Below are positions 15,704 to 23,703 of a DNA stretch of 33,673 nucleotides, in pieces. The stretch lies in contig CAZLXP010000018.1 in NCBI GenBank assembly GCA_964563535.1, forward strand, positions 1 through 33,673, in the 5' to 3' direction. Within the stretch, counting starts at the first letter, position 1. Each line of letters begins with the position of its first letter. Made by a program: the position numbers and the translations under genes. Under the pieces are notes generated by a model. That model searched no databases. It saw only the letters and a list, made by a program, of their open reading frames with translations, and was not told the DNA's origin. The DNA is from WVWN01 sp964563535. Its GTDB lineage: Bacteria > RBG-13-66-14 > B26-G2 > WVWN01.

Positions 15704-16456
15704 ATGGTAAAAAAGCTTAATAAAGATAAACCCTCGTTAACGGTAATATTCCCCACGTACAACGAGGAAGCGAACGTCGTCGCGTCGGTCGAGGGCGTAC
15801 GGGAAGCGTTGCTAAAACGCTACGACGACGTCGAGGTCATCGTCGTAGACGACGGTTCGACGGACCGAACGCCGGCGTTGGCCGACGAGCTCGCCGCCAA
15901 ATACGCCGAGGTTAAAACCATCCATCACGACCGCAACTACAAGCTCGGGCGGACGCTGCGCACGGGCTTCGCCGCCGCCACGAAGGACCTCGTCTTCTAT
16001 ACCGACGCCGACCTGCCCATCGACTTTCAAGACATCCACCGCGGCGTAAGCCTACTGTTCCGCGACGGCACGGACGGCGTGACCGGCTACCGCCTCGACC
16101 GCGGCGAAAGCTGGTGGCGCGGCGTATACTCCGCCGTGTATAACTGGCTGATAAACGCCGTGTTCCGCCTCGGCGTCGCCGACGTCAACTTCTCTTATAA
16201 ATTATTCACCCGCGAAGCGATGCGTAGTTTTACCCTCACCTCGGAAGGGTCTTTCGTCGACGCCGAACTGCTGGCCCGGGCCAAACTGGCGAACCTGCAG
16301 GTGGTCCAAATGGGCGTCCATTACTTCCCGAGGCGCGCCGGCCGCTCGACGCTGGCCTCACCCGGCGTAATCGTGAAAATCCTGGCCGAGATGGGCCTTT
16401 TTTGGTGGGAGGTGTGGCGAAAACGGCGTCCCGGCTCGCCCGGCCGCGGCGATTGA
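15704..16456 (+). CDS. Family 2 glycosyltransferase (dolichyl/polyprenyl-phosphate sugar synthase type)
   Basis: The 250-residue product has a GT-A fold start LTVIFPTYNEEANV (12-25), nucleotide-binding VIVVDDGSTDRT (46-55, Asp49/Asp50) and the metal-binding DAD motif at 101-103 (FYTDADLPID). Downstream, VTGYRLDRGES and FSYKLFTREAM fit the DPM1/ArnC-like clade that transfers a sugar to a polyprenyl phosphate. There are no long C-terminal membrane helices, so it is a soluble or peripheral catalytic unit, which also fits the DPM1 type. It stands alone; acceptor and sugar are unknown. Confidence 0.85.
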   Translation: MVKKLNKDKPSLTVIFPTYNEEANVVASVEGVREALLKRYDDVEVIVVDDGSTDRTPALADELAAKYAEVKTIHHDRNYKLGRTLRTGFAAATKDLVFYTDADLPIDFQDIHRGVSLLFRDGTDGVTGYRLDRGESWWRGVYSAVYNWLINAVFRLGVADVNFSYKLFTREAMRSFTLTSEGSFVDAELLARAKLANLQVVQMGVHYFPRRAGRSTLASPGVIVKILAEMGLFWWEVWRKRRPGSPGRGD

Positions 16457-16468
16457 ACCGTAAGGTAA

Positions 16469-16540
16469 AAGGGCCCCGCATCGAACGTTCATAAATCCCG
16501 GTTCCGGACTTCCGGATTCGCGACGCGGGCCCAACGGCCC
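16469..16540 (+). other. Long imperfect hairpin downstream of the glycosyltransferase gene
   Basis: GGGCCCCGCATCG and CGACGCGGGCCC are nearly complementary and enclose about 45 bases that contain a second small pairing (TCCGG repeats). No T run follows, so a classical terminator is doubtful; a transcript-end structure is the likeliest reading. Confidence 0.35.
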
Positions 16541-16563
16541 CAATTATTTATGATAAAGGCTTG

Positions 16564-16592
16564 TTGACGAAAAAGCTGCTGTGTGATAAAAT
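16564..16592 (+). promoter_or_regulatory. Promoter of the coiled-coil/cyclase operon
   Basis: TTGACG (16564-16569), a 17-base spacer and TAAAAT (16587-16592), each one base from consensus. Transcription would start near 16599, about 44 bases before the first gene. Confidence 0.75.
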
Positions 16593-16642
16593 ATAATAGC
16601 GGCATGCGTTAACCGGCGTTGAATTAACCCGGGACGGTGGCC

Positions 16643-17278
16643 ATGGGATTTCGCCTTTTCGACGTTTTATTCGCGGCGGTGCTGGTACTGGCGGCGGTCG
16701 CCGTAGGGGCCGCCTTCTACCTCGTGACGCCCTACCCGGCCGTAATAGTGGCGGCCTTCGCCGCGGGCGCAACGGCGTTTTTATATTTAACGGTGCGCGC
16801 CAAATTGGGCGGCATCGTGCGAACGGTCGAGCGGCGACTCGCCAACCAGGAGCGGGAAGCCGCCGAACATCGCGCCGGCCTCAATAAGTCTTTCGCCGAC
16901 ATAGAACGCTTGACCCGCACCATCCGGGAGCAGGTGACGGCGACGAACGAAAAGGCCGCCCGCGACGGCGAGGCGCTGCGCAAAAACGTGAACGACGTCA
17001 TCGCCCAATTCAAGGCCCAAATCGAGAAGATGGCGTCTACGCTGAACGATACCAAAGGGGTACTGGACAAAAAAGCGGCCGTCCTCCACGAGAGGGTCAG
17101 AGAGTTGGAGGACAACCGCGAAGAGACCGCAAGGCTTTTGGCAAACCTCCGGGAGGATTTCGACGTCTTCGCCACCGACGAACACCACTTTCGCGAAATC
17201 ATAGAGGCCAGCCTGGCCGAACGCGTATCCTATTTGGAAGATTTCATACGCGAGAAACGCAAAAGCCTGCAAATTTAA
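16643..17278 (+). CDS. Membrane-anchored coiled-coil protein
   Basis: The 211-residue product is taken from ATG 16643; a GTG two codons earlier is possible. Two hydrophobic helices (about 4-25 and 32-54) form an N-terminal hairpin. From about 60 to the end the protein is charged and helical with heptad character (VERRLANQEREAAEHRAGL, RTIREQVTATNEKAARDGEALRK, AAVLHERVRELEDNREETARLLANL), predicting a long cytoplasmic coiled coil. It ends with a conserved-looking helix containing DEHHFREIIEAS. It is eight bases from the cyclase-like gene. It could be an oligomeric scaffold for it, analogous to RmuC-like or chemoreceptor-like coils, but there is no recognised domain. Confidence 0.7.
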   Translation: MGFRLFDVLFAAVLVLAAVAVGAAFYLVTPYPAVIVAAFAAGATAFLYLTVRAKLGGIVRTVERRLANQEREAAEHRAGLNKSFADIERLTRTIREQVTATNEKAARDGEALRKNVNDVIAQFKAQIEKMASTLNDTKGVLDKKAAVLHERVRELEDNREETARLLANLREDFDVFATDEHHFREIIEASLAERVSYLEDFIREKRKSLQI

Positions 17279-17285
17279 CTGCGGT

Positions 17286-18512
17286 ATGGTAGAGGAAACG
17301 AAGAACAACGAAATCCGGGCCACGGTTTTATTCGTGGACATCATAAACTCGACCGGGATCTCGGGCGTGCAGGACGCGGCCAGCTACAACAAAATGCTCA
17401 CCGAATATCAATCGCTGATGTTCGACGTCATCTTAGACCACGTCTTGCGATACCGCTACGTGCCCCGGGCGAGCATGTCCGGCCGCGGCGTGGACGTGCG
17501 CGTCGGCGAAGACTACGAATGGGATATCGAGGGCGACGAGCTGCACGTATTCCTGTATTCGGAAAACACCGAGTACGACGTGCGCTCCGCCTTCCAACTA
17601 GCCCTCAAAATGAAATTGGCCTGGCTCACGTCGGACTTCAACTACGCGGCGTTCGAGGACAAGGGGCTCGTATTCGACGTCGGCATAGGCATCCATACCG
17701 GGAAAGTAATCCGCGAGACCAAGGATTGGCGCATACGCAGCCGCGACGCCGCACCCCGCATCGACGGCTTCGCGATAAATATCGGGAAGAAAGTGGAGGG
17801 TTTCTCGCGCTCGGGCCAGGTCTACAAACTCTTCGTGAGCGGGAACGTTCGCTCCATCCTGGAGCACCACAAGAACTTCGCCGTCAAGTTCTCCTCCGAC
17901 CGGCAGCAGAAATTGAAAGATTCCGCCATCACCATCGCCATCTTCGAAGTGGTATCCTTCCTCGACCATGAAGTATTCGTCTTCCTCCCGGAAGCCCTCC
18001 ACCAACGGACCGAGGACCGCATGCTGGAGCTCGTCCAGACCGCCCACTTGCGTCGGGACCTCTTCTGGTTATACCTGTTGGTCATGAGGTATTGGTTAAT
18101 GGACGTAACCGGCAAGGAAGATTCGCGCGACGCCGCCGACCGCATTATCCGCTTGGGGTCGGCGGTCATGAACTTCGCGTCGCAGCTGAGTAAACCGGAA
18201 CAGACGTACCTCCGCGATTACCTCTCGTCGGTCAATAACATAATCGCCCTGGCGTATACCGCGCGCGGCCTCGAGTCCGACCAACTCTTCGCCCGGAAGA
18301 TATTCAATACCACCCTGAGTAAAATAGACCGGCTGAATATACCGGCGCGCCTTCACCTCGCGCGCTACCTCTTGGAAGCGGGCGACTTCAAGGCGGCGAC
18401 CAAGCATTGCGCCGACATACTCATGCTGGACCCGGGCAACGCCGTCGCCAAAGCGATCATCAGTAAGGCCGCGGGGGAAGCCGCGCGCTACGGCGTCGAG
18501 GCGGCAAGGTAA
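17286..18512 (+). CDS. Class III nucleotidyl cyclase-homology domain protein with C-terminal helical repeats
   Basis: The 408-residue product begins with a cyclase-homology domain (about 10-220): ATVLFVDIINST with metal Asp18, EGDELHVFL with metal Asp84, VGIGIHTGKV (132-141) and INIGKKVEGFSRSG (164-177) ending VYKLFVS. The two metal-binding aspartates are kept, but the base-recognition Lys usual three residues before GD is Asp80, and the transition-state Arg of NxxxR is Lys169. Activity is therefore uncertain; it may be a divergent cyclase or a nucleotide sensor. Residues 235-400 are alpha-helical with TPR-like units (ATKHCADILMLDPGNAVAKA). It sits between a membrane coiled-coil gene and a secreted protein gene in one operon. 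Confidence 0.75.
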   Translation: MVEETKNNEIRATVLFVDIINSTGISGVQDAASYNKMLTEYQSLMFDVILDHVLRYRYVPRASMSGRGVDVRVGEDYEWDIEGDELHVFLYSENTEYDVRSAFQLALKMKLAWLTSDFNYAAFEDKGLVFDVGIGIHTGKVIRETKDWRIRSRDAAPRIDGFAINIGKKVEGFSRSGQVYKLFVSGNVRSILEHHKNFAVKFSSDRQQKLKDSAITIAIFEVVSFLDHEVFVFLPEALHQRTEDRMLELVQTAHLRRDLFWLYLLVMRYWLMDVTGKEDSRDAADRIIRLGSAVMNFASQLSKPEQTYLRDYLSSVNNIIALAYTARGLESDQLFARKIFNTTLSKIDRLNIPARLHLARYLLEAGDFKAATKHCADILMLDPGNAVAKAIISKAAGEAARYGVEAAR

Positions 18513-18514
18513 GT

Positions 18515-19108
18515 ATGGGTACCCGGTGCCACAGACTCGCTTTCCTGACGGCCGTCGCGGCGCTCGTCGGCCTCGCCTGGGCCGAAACGGGGCCGCTGCC
18601 CAAGGGCGTCATCAAGGCCAAGAAGGACGGGACCGTCCCGACGACGGTTTGGCTCGCCGAGTGCCAGGCGGTCTTCGAAGACTTTTTCGAGGCCCGGCGC
18701 GACCTGGACGAGCTCGTCAAGGCGGGCGGCTTCGCCGACGACCCGGGCCGGTTGGAGCAAGCCATTATAAACCAAACGGTCCCGGCCGCGAAGGCCGCGG
18801 TCGACTTCTGCACCGCCTACGTCCCCGATACGAAATGGGGCGAGCAACTTCGCCTCGAGATCATCGACGCCACCGTCAGCTCGCTCGCGGCGGACGCCCA
18901 TATCGTAGAAGTTTTGCAGGGGAAGGCCGAGTCGAAAGCGCCCATCGCCAACGTGCTCCTGGAACAACAGGAGATAAGCAACGACCTCATCGCCCAGGTC
19001 CACCAACGCATCCTGAACGCGCCCAAGAAGTACCGCTCGAAACCGGAGGAGTTGACGCCGTCGCGGGAATACTACTTCCAGGACTTCCACTACCGCGCCC
19101 GGCCTTAA
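18515..19108 (+). CDS. Secreted alpha-helical protein, last gene of the cyclase operon
   Basis: The 197-residue product starts at ATG two bases after the cyclase stop, with AAGG overlapping that stop. Residues 1-23 form a signal peptide (cleaved near AWA-ET). The mature part is mostly helical and acidic, with two cysteines (LAECQAVFEDFF and DFCTAYVP) that could pair after export. No family is recognised. Tight coupling to the cyclase and coiled-coil genes suggests a common pathway crossing the inner membrane: a periplasmic component, a membrane coil and a cytoplasmic nucleotide domain. That is inference from gene order only. Confidence 0.65.
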   Translation: MGTRCHRLAFLTAVAALVGLAWAETGPLPKGVIKAKKDGTVPTTVWLAECQAVFEDFFEARRDLDELVKAGGFADDPGRLEQAIINQTVPAAKAAVDFCTAYVPDTKWGEQLRLEIIDATVSSLAADAHIVEVLQGKAESKAPIANVLLEQQEISNDLIAQVHQRILNAPKKYRSKPEELTPSREYYFQDFHYRARP

Positions 19109-19209
19109 AATCGCGACGACGATTAAACGCGGACGGCCCAAGATACCAAGGTCGGATAAAATGTATAAATCGGGGCGGTAAAATTGGAAAGGGGTATACG
19201 ATAACCCGT

Positions 19210-19238
19210 TTGAAACCCGAGATGGAGCTAAATAATTT
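19210..19238 (+). promoter_or_regulatory. Candidate promoter of the ATPase gene
   Basis: TTGAAA (19210-19215), a 17-base spacer and TAATTT (19233-19238). A small hairpin AACGCC-CCGT-GGCGTT (19249-19264) follows just before the AAGGGA ribosome site. The -10 is poor, so the call is tentative. Confidence 0.35.
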
Positions 19239-19278
19239 GATAGCTAAAAACGCCCCGTGGCGTTAGTAAAAGGGACAA

Positions 19279-20841
19279 ATGAACGAGGTTAAAATGTTAA
19301 AGGAAACCGAAATAAAAAAAGAAATCCGTAACCCAAAATTCGGTACTGCCGTTAATTCAATCGACTTCCGTGCCGAAAGGCGGGAAAGTTATTTAGACGT
19401 TTACGAAGATACGGGTTACTTACAAACTATGTCTAATAACTCAAACCAAGTGGTTTTCGGTAGGCGAGGTTCAGGTAAAACGCATTTATTAGGTAGTTTC
19501 AAAGAATACGCCGAGAAAAATTTACCGAAAACCTTAGTCGTATACGTGGACATAAGGGAAGCAAGCCAATTATATCCGACCGCAGATTTAACGGAACAAC
19601 CTGCGAAAACAAAGGCCACATCCTATTTTTGGTTATCCGTAGCATTAATTTTCACGAATATTAGACTTTGGTTATTAGAAAAAATCCATAGTACGGGCGA
19701 ATACGATAAATGGGGTAAAGGGATTTCTACAGCAGATGATTTTTTCGATGCTATTACCGCAGGATTGCTTTCAGAACAGCTAGGGGTATTTAAATTACAA
19801 AAAGGTTCGGAACCTTTAGGGTTCTCGAAACCGGAACTAAAAAAACCAAGGAGACTTACGGTAACCCAATATTTCGAATCTCTTCTTGAAGAAATTGGAT
19901 ACGATAACCTATTAATAATTATAGACGAATTCTCAAGCTTACCACAAACCGTTCAACCTTATTACGCGGACGCTATAAAAAAGGCCCTAACGACTTCGCA
20001 CCGGGTTGGCGTAAAATTAGGGACGATAAGGTATAGGACTAATTTTCTGATAGAAGAAGAATCCGGTGATAAATACGGTTTGGAAGTCGGTGCGGATATA
20101 TTCGGGGACGTAGATTTAGACGATATAAACCTTTGGGAAAAAGACCAAGAGAACTCGATAAAGTTTTACCTAAATTTACTTACTAAGCACATTAATTTCG
20201 AATTAAAAAAAATAGAAGAAGATGCAGAAGTATTAAAAACTTTTTCCGACCCTAATAACATAATAAAGATATTCGCTTCCCAGAGTGCATTTCTAGAATT
20301 GGTTAGGGCGGGAGAAGGTATCCCCAGGGACTTCTTGAATGTATTCAAAAGAGCGTACCGGATTTTTTTGGCAGACGCGGAAAGCTCAAGTATACGTATT
20401 AAACATATAAGAAAAGCCGCACTAGATTGGTACGAACAGGATAAAATTTCGAATATCGAAAAAATATCTAAAGAATACAGGTTATTAGTAGATATCATCA
20501 ACGAAGTCATTGGAAAATTTAATACAAAAGCTTTCCTAATGCCTTCCGATATAACTAACGACGCTGGTATCCAACGCCTCGTAGATTTAAGGTTATTACA
20601 TATAATACACAAAGGTTGGTCTTCAAAGAAATATCCCGGTAAACGGTACGATATTTTTTCTTTAGATTATGGGAATTTCATCCGGCTTTTAGACGCGGGT
20701 AATGCAAAAAATATACAACTAAAATTGTACGAGGAATACCTCTCTAAAGATTCTTGGCCGGATGACGCTCCGTTACCCGATTTAGACTTACGTTCTATAA
20801 GACGCCGTATATACGAACCTAACGAAAAATTCACCAATTGA
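19279..20841 (+). CDS. ORC/Cdc6-like P-loop ATPase, putative defence or mobile-element protein
   Basis: The 520-residue product starts at ATG with AAAGGGA upstream. Walker A is GRRGSGKT (61-68) and Walker B is LLIIIDEF (211-218), with a sensor-like region near GVKLGTIRYR and a C-terminal winged-helix-like part (about 400-500). An N-terminal stretch of about 60 residues (RAERRESYLDVYEDTGYLQ) precedes the P-loop, as in stand-alone ORC/Cdc6-family and Sll1717-type ATPases common in accessory regions. Such ATPases are often sensors or regulators of defence systems, but no effector is fused here. AT-rich codon use contrasts with the genes upstream and matches the TIGR04255/HEPN operon at 23704-25418, suggesting common origin. 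Confidence 0.75.
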   Translation: MNEVKMLKETEIKKEIRNPKFGTAVNSIDFRAERRESYLDVYEDTGYLQTMSNNSNQVVFGRRGSGKTHLLGSFKEYAEKNLPKTLVVYVDIREASQLYPTADLTEQPAKTKATSYFWLSVALIFTNIRLWLLEKIHSTGEYDKWGKGISTADDFFDAITAGLLSEQLGVFKLQKGSEPLGFSKPELKKPRRLTVTQYFESLLEEIGYDNLLIIIDEFSSLPQTVQPYYADAIKKALTTSHRVGVKLGTIRYRTNFLIEEESGDKYGLEVGADIFGDVDLDDINLWEKDQENSIKFYLNLLTKHINFELKKIEEDAEVLKTFSDPNNIIKIFASQSAFLELVRAGEGIPRDFLNVFKRAYRIFLADAESSSIRIKHIRKAALDWYEQDKISNIEKISKEYRLLVDIINEVIGKFNTKAFLMPSDITNDAGIQRLVDLRLLHIIHKGWSSKKYPGKRYDIFSLDYGNFIRLLDAGNAKNIQLKLYEEYLSKDSWPDDAPLPDLDLRSIRRRIYEPNEKFTN

Positions 20842-20848
20842 AGATAAA

Positions 20849-21694
20849 ATGGTTATAAAAAAAATAGACGAATCAATAGCCTTTTTAATTTCGGCCGGAG
20901 GGCCCCACCACCTCCTCGAGCTCGGCCTGGCCGGCGTCGACGTGCCTCGAGCCAAAGCCGAACTCGTCGCCGACTTAGCCGCGACCCAAAACGACGACGG
21001 GTCCTTCGCCGGCACCCGCGCCCCGGGAGAACCGGGGAGCATCCCCGTTACCGCCGCCATGGTGGAACTGCTCAGCCGGGCGGGGGAAGGCCCGGCGACG
21101 AAGGAGGGCGCGGCCTGGCTGGCGACGATGCAACGCCCGGACGGCGGCTTTGGCGAGAACCCGGCGCTGGCCGCCAACCTCAAGCCCGAATGGGATTGGT
21201 TCTCGAGCCAAAACGCCGTGACGTGGATTACGGGCGACGCGATCGTGGCGCTCGCCGCGGCAGGAGGTTTCGACGAAAATATAAATCGCGCGCGTTCCCT
21301 CTTGCTCCGCGCGCGAAATAAAGAAGGCGGCTGGCCCGGCCAGGTAGCCGCCGATTACCCCGACCGAACGGACCTATGGACCATTTCGGGCGTCGTTCGG
21401 GGCCTTCTGGCGGCGGGCATCGCGCCCAACCACGACGCCTTCGCCGGCCTCCCGGCGGCGCTGGCCCGCCACCAAGAACGCTGGCGCAACCCCATCGAGA
21501 ACCCGCTGCCGGCTTTTCTCGCCCTCGGCCGACGCGGCGCCGACGCCGACGTCCAGAAATGTTTACACCTCATAGCCCGAGCGCAGAATGACGACGGCGG
21601 CTGGCCCTACCTCGCCGGCGACAAGTCGCATCCGGACCCGACGGCCGCGGCCGTTGCGCTGTTGGCGAAGTACCGCCTGGCGTTACCCGCTTAA
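20849..21694 (+). CDS. Alpha/alpha-toroid protein of the prenyltransferase / terpene cyclase-like superfamily
   Basis: The 281-residue product starts at ATG eight bases after the ATPase. It is built of repeats with QW-like signatures: ATQNDDGSF (45-53), MQRPDGGFGE (94-103), RNKEGGW, and RAQNDDGGWP near residue 250, separated by helices typical of the alpha/alpha toroid of squalene cyclases and protein prenyltransferase beta subunits. It is shorter than terpene cyclases (over 600 residues), and no DxDD or zinc triad is apparent, so enzymatic activity is doubtful. The first 45 bases are strikingly AT-rich and the rest GC-rich. Its 3' end overlaps the convergent radical SAM gene by 12 bases, and a decayed copy of that end lies at 23317-23498. 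Confidence 0.75.
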   Translation: MVIKKIDESIAFLISAGGPHHLLELGLAGVDVPRAKAELVADLAATQNDDGSFAGTRAPGEPGSIPVTAAMVELLSRAGEGPATKEGAAWLATMQRPDGGFGENPALAANLKPEWDWFSSQNAVTWITGDAIVALAAAGGFDENINRARSLLLRARNKEGGWPGQVAADYPDRTDLWTISGVVRGLLAAGIAPNHDAFAGLPAALARHQERWRNPIENPLPAFLALGRRGADADVQKCLHLIARAQNDDGGWPYLAGDKSHPDPTAAAVALLAKYRLALPA

Positions 21695-23143
21695 GGCCCG
21701 GGCCGGCCCGGGCGCCCGGCCGAGATATTCGCCCCGCCAAACCTCGTCGGCCAGGGCGCGGAAGTCGTCGCCGTATGCCGCCAGGGCGCGGCGGTAATGG
21801 GGGTCGTCGAGGGCCGCCGCCGCCGACTCGTCGACCGGCTCCGCCCGGTTCGACTCGACAATTCCCCTTAAGACCCGATAGTGGTCCCGATTAACACAAG
21901 GGGCGATCCAATCGCCGTTCCCCCCTTTCTCGGCGTCGTAGCCGTAGCCGGCTTGCCACCGCCGGATACCTTTGAACAAACCCGACTCCAAGACCTCGTT
22001 GAGGTCGCCCCCACGGGCGAATATCTTCCGGACGTTGGCCGCGGCGTACGGCACAAACACGCACGGCGTAACGTTGCCGTACCAGTCGATGTAAAGATAT
22101 CCGAAAGGCCTTCCCGCGGCCATGCAGCCGTTGGTAACCGGCCCGGAGTTCCAGAAGTCGACCACGAACAAACGCTCGTCGCGCACCATCTCCGTCAATC
22201 GCCGGTACATCATCATCCGCTGTTCCGGCGTTACCATGGCCCCCAACGACGGCGCGCGGCCTATCGGCATATATTGGAATATCCAGCCGTATATGGCCCC
22301 TTGCTCGCGAAAGAAGAAATCGGAAAACGCCCGGCTCACGACGACGTCGGCGTTATCGCGGGTAACGGTTACCGAGACGCCAAAAGGCACGCCCACGCGG
22401 CGCAAGTTCTCCAAAGCCGCCAACACCTTGCCGAAGACGCCCCGGCCGCGGCGGCCGTCCGTCTCGGCCTCGAAACCTTCGACCGAGATCGCCGGCGTTA
22501 CGTTGCCGAGTTCCTCGAGCCGCGCGGCGACGCCCGCGTCGATGGACGTCCCGTTGGTATATACGAGGAACAACTCGTCCCCGAACTCGGCCGCTAGGTC
22601 GAGAACGCCGCTGCCGTTACCGCCGTCCCATAAAAACGGTTCGCCCCCCGAGAGTACCGTGAGGAACGAACCCCACAGGCGGCGCTTCTGGGAAAGCACT
22701 TGCGCCACGACGTCGTAGGGGAGGGACGCGGCCGCGCCGGGCCGCGACGCCGCGTAACACCCGCGGCACGCCAGATTGCACCGTTGGGTGGGGCTTATCG
22801 TCACAAAAAACGGCGGCCACCGGCCGGTTCGCTCTTTCACCCGCCGCGGGCCGTCGTTCAAGGCGACGTTCTCGACGAAGACTTCGAATAACCTCTCGAC
22901 CACGTGTTTGGAAAACGCGCCGCGTGCCAGCCCCCGGTCCACGCTGCTAAGTATGCTGACCATCATGCGGTATTTGTCTTCCTGAACCCGACGCGGCCTC
23001 CCTATAGTATCCTCCTCCACTACCCTTTTATGGAGCAGCTTGGTGATGAACGGCACCGCCGCGCCGCGCAGTCGCTTATTCATCACGAATATGCGGAAAA
23101 GGTCTCGGAACGATTCCTTCTCGTATAAGCGCGCGAGTCGCAC
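21683..23143 (-). CDS. Radical SAM/SPASM-type protein (copy 2)
   Basis: The 486-residue product starts at GTG. The N-terminal helical region is followed by CNLACRGC (Cys122, 126, 129), SGGEPF, TNGTSID and SVEGFEAETDGRRGRGVF, then FQYMPIGRAP, DFWNSGP and a Cys-bearing tail (NGCMAAGRPF, GNVTPCVFV, WIAPCVNRDH) expected to hold auxiliary Fe-S clusters. It is a clear paralogue of the protein at 4796-6226, sharing order and spacing of these motifs but with different termini. It is convergent with the toroid gene (12-base overlap). A toroid partner could be its substrate or accessory protein; that is inference. No precursor-peptide gene is visible. Confidence 0.87.
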   Translation of the reverse strand: MRLARLYEKESFRDLFRIFVMNKRLRGAAVPFITKLLHKRVVEEDTIGRPRRVQEDKYRMMVSILSSVDRGLARGAFSKHVVERLFEVFVENVALNDGPRRVKERTGRWPPFFVTISPTQRCNLACRGCYAASRPGAAASLPYDVVAQVLSQKRRLWGSFLTVLSGGEPFLWDGGNGSGVLDLAAEFGDELFLVYTNGTSIDAGVAARLEELGNVTPAISVEGFEAETDGRRGRGVFGKVLAALENLRRVGVPFGVSVTVTRDNADVVVSRAFSDFFFREQGAIYGWIFQYMPIGRAPSLGAMVTPEQRMMMYRRLTEMVRDERLFVVDFWNSGPVTNGCMAAGRPFGYLYIDWYGNVTPCVFVPYAAANVRKIFARGGDLNEVLESGLFKGIRRWQAGYGYDAEKGGNGDWIAPCVNRDHYRVLRGIVESNRAEPVDESAAAALDDPHYRRALAAYGDDFRALADEVWRGEYLGRAPGPARALSG

Positions 23144-23316
23144 CGGAACTCACCCCAACCCATACGGTAATCGGCCGGTTTCTATATTAAATTATCCTGC
23201 ATATTAATCAACATCAATTTTGGTTAGCGCGTTTCGAGCGGCCTCTGTTTTATGACGACCCAAAAGCAAACGTTGCCCTTAAAGCTGACGAAAAGAAGCG
23301 TATAAAGGTCGCCGGC

Positions 23317-23498
23317 GCGGCCCCGACGCCGACGTCCAGAAATGTTTACACCTAATGGCCCGAGCGCTGAATGACGACGGCGATAGGCGCTATCTCGCCG
23401 GCGACAAGTTGCATCCAGACCCGACGACCGCGGCGGTCACGCTACTTGGGAGATACCGCTTAATACTACCGGGTAAAGGGAATGGGAAACCTAGTTAG
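23317..23498 (+). pseudogene. Remnant of an alpha/alpha-toroid gene (3' end)
   Basis: Bases 23317-23473 align without gaps to 21534-21690 at a constant offset of 1783, with about 29 mismatches by hand count (about 80 percent identity). The frame is still open and extends past the homologous stop to TAG at 23496. Many changes are non-synonymous; the GGWPY of the intact copy reads GDRRY. There is no upstream start: an in-frame TGA lies at 23286. It marks a past duplication or recombination of the toroid locus, on the far side of the radical SAM gene. Confidence 0.85.
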
Positions 23499-23611
23499 GA
23501 AAAGAGCTTTACGGAAAACGTAATAAGTCTATATCTTACCGATTAGCGACCAAGAGGTAGTTATAAGGCAGGCGGTGTACCAATGGGAAAAAGGCAAAAA
23601 GGCTAAATATT

Positions 23612-23644
23612 TATCCTAAACCGAAAAATGGTTTACTTAGGATA
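23612..23644 (+). other. Hairpin upstream of the TIGR04255/HEPN operon
   Basis: TATCCTA / TAGGATA (23612-23618 with 23638-23644) encloses AACC / GGTT (23619-23622 with 23630-23633) around an A-rich loop. No T run follows. It lies just upstream of the candidate promoter, so it could be an operator or the end of an upstream transcript. Confidence 0.4.
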
Positions 23645-23655
23645 TAAATGAAACC

Positions 23656-23684
23656 TTGAAAATACTGGCTGTTTATGTTATCTA
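23656..23684 (+). promoter_or_regulatory. Candidate promoter of the TIGR04255/HEPN operon
   Basis: TTGAAA (23656-23661), a 17-base spacer and TATCTA (23679-23684). The same -35 and spacer occur before the ATPase gene of island 1. The placement favours ATG 23704 (AAGGA upstream) over ATG 23686. Confidence 0.35.
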
Positions 23685-23703
23685 GATGTTAAGGATAAAA
23701 TAT

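Larger units (their letters stand above)
19140..20895. other. AT-rich island 1 (acquired DNA)
   Basis: From about 19140 the base composition falls sharply and codons switch to A/T-ending ones, then return to GC-rich at about 20895, some 45 bases inside the toroid gene. The island holds one complete gene (ATPase). No integrase, terminal repeat or tRNA target is seen at either edge. Confidence 0.7.
23144..23703. other. Intergenic region: radical SAM promoter area, toroid remnant, AT-rich leader
   Basis: This 560-base stretch has no intact gene. 23170-23230 is AT-rich and probably holds the minus-strand promoter of the radical SAM gene (TTGATT, 16-base spacer, TAATAT). 23317-23498 is a decayed copy of the toroid gene's end. 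23612-23644 is a hairpin, and 23656-23684 a candidate promoter for the next operon. Confidence 0.6.

Noticed and set aside
23281..23310. Possible short peptide gene or radical SAM precursor before the toroid remnant
   Set aside because: A frame beginning MTTQKQ ends after 17 codons, with no ribosome site and no Cys or other modifiable pattern.
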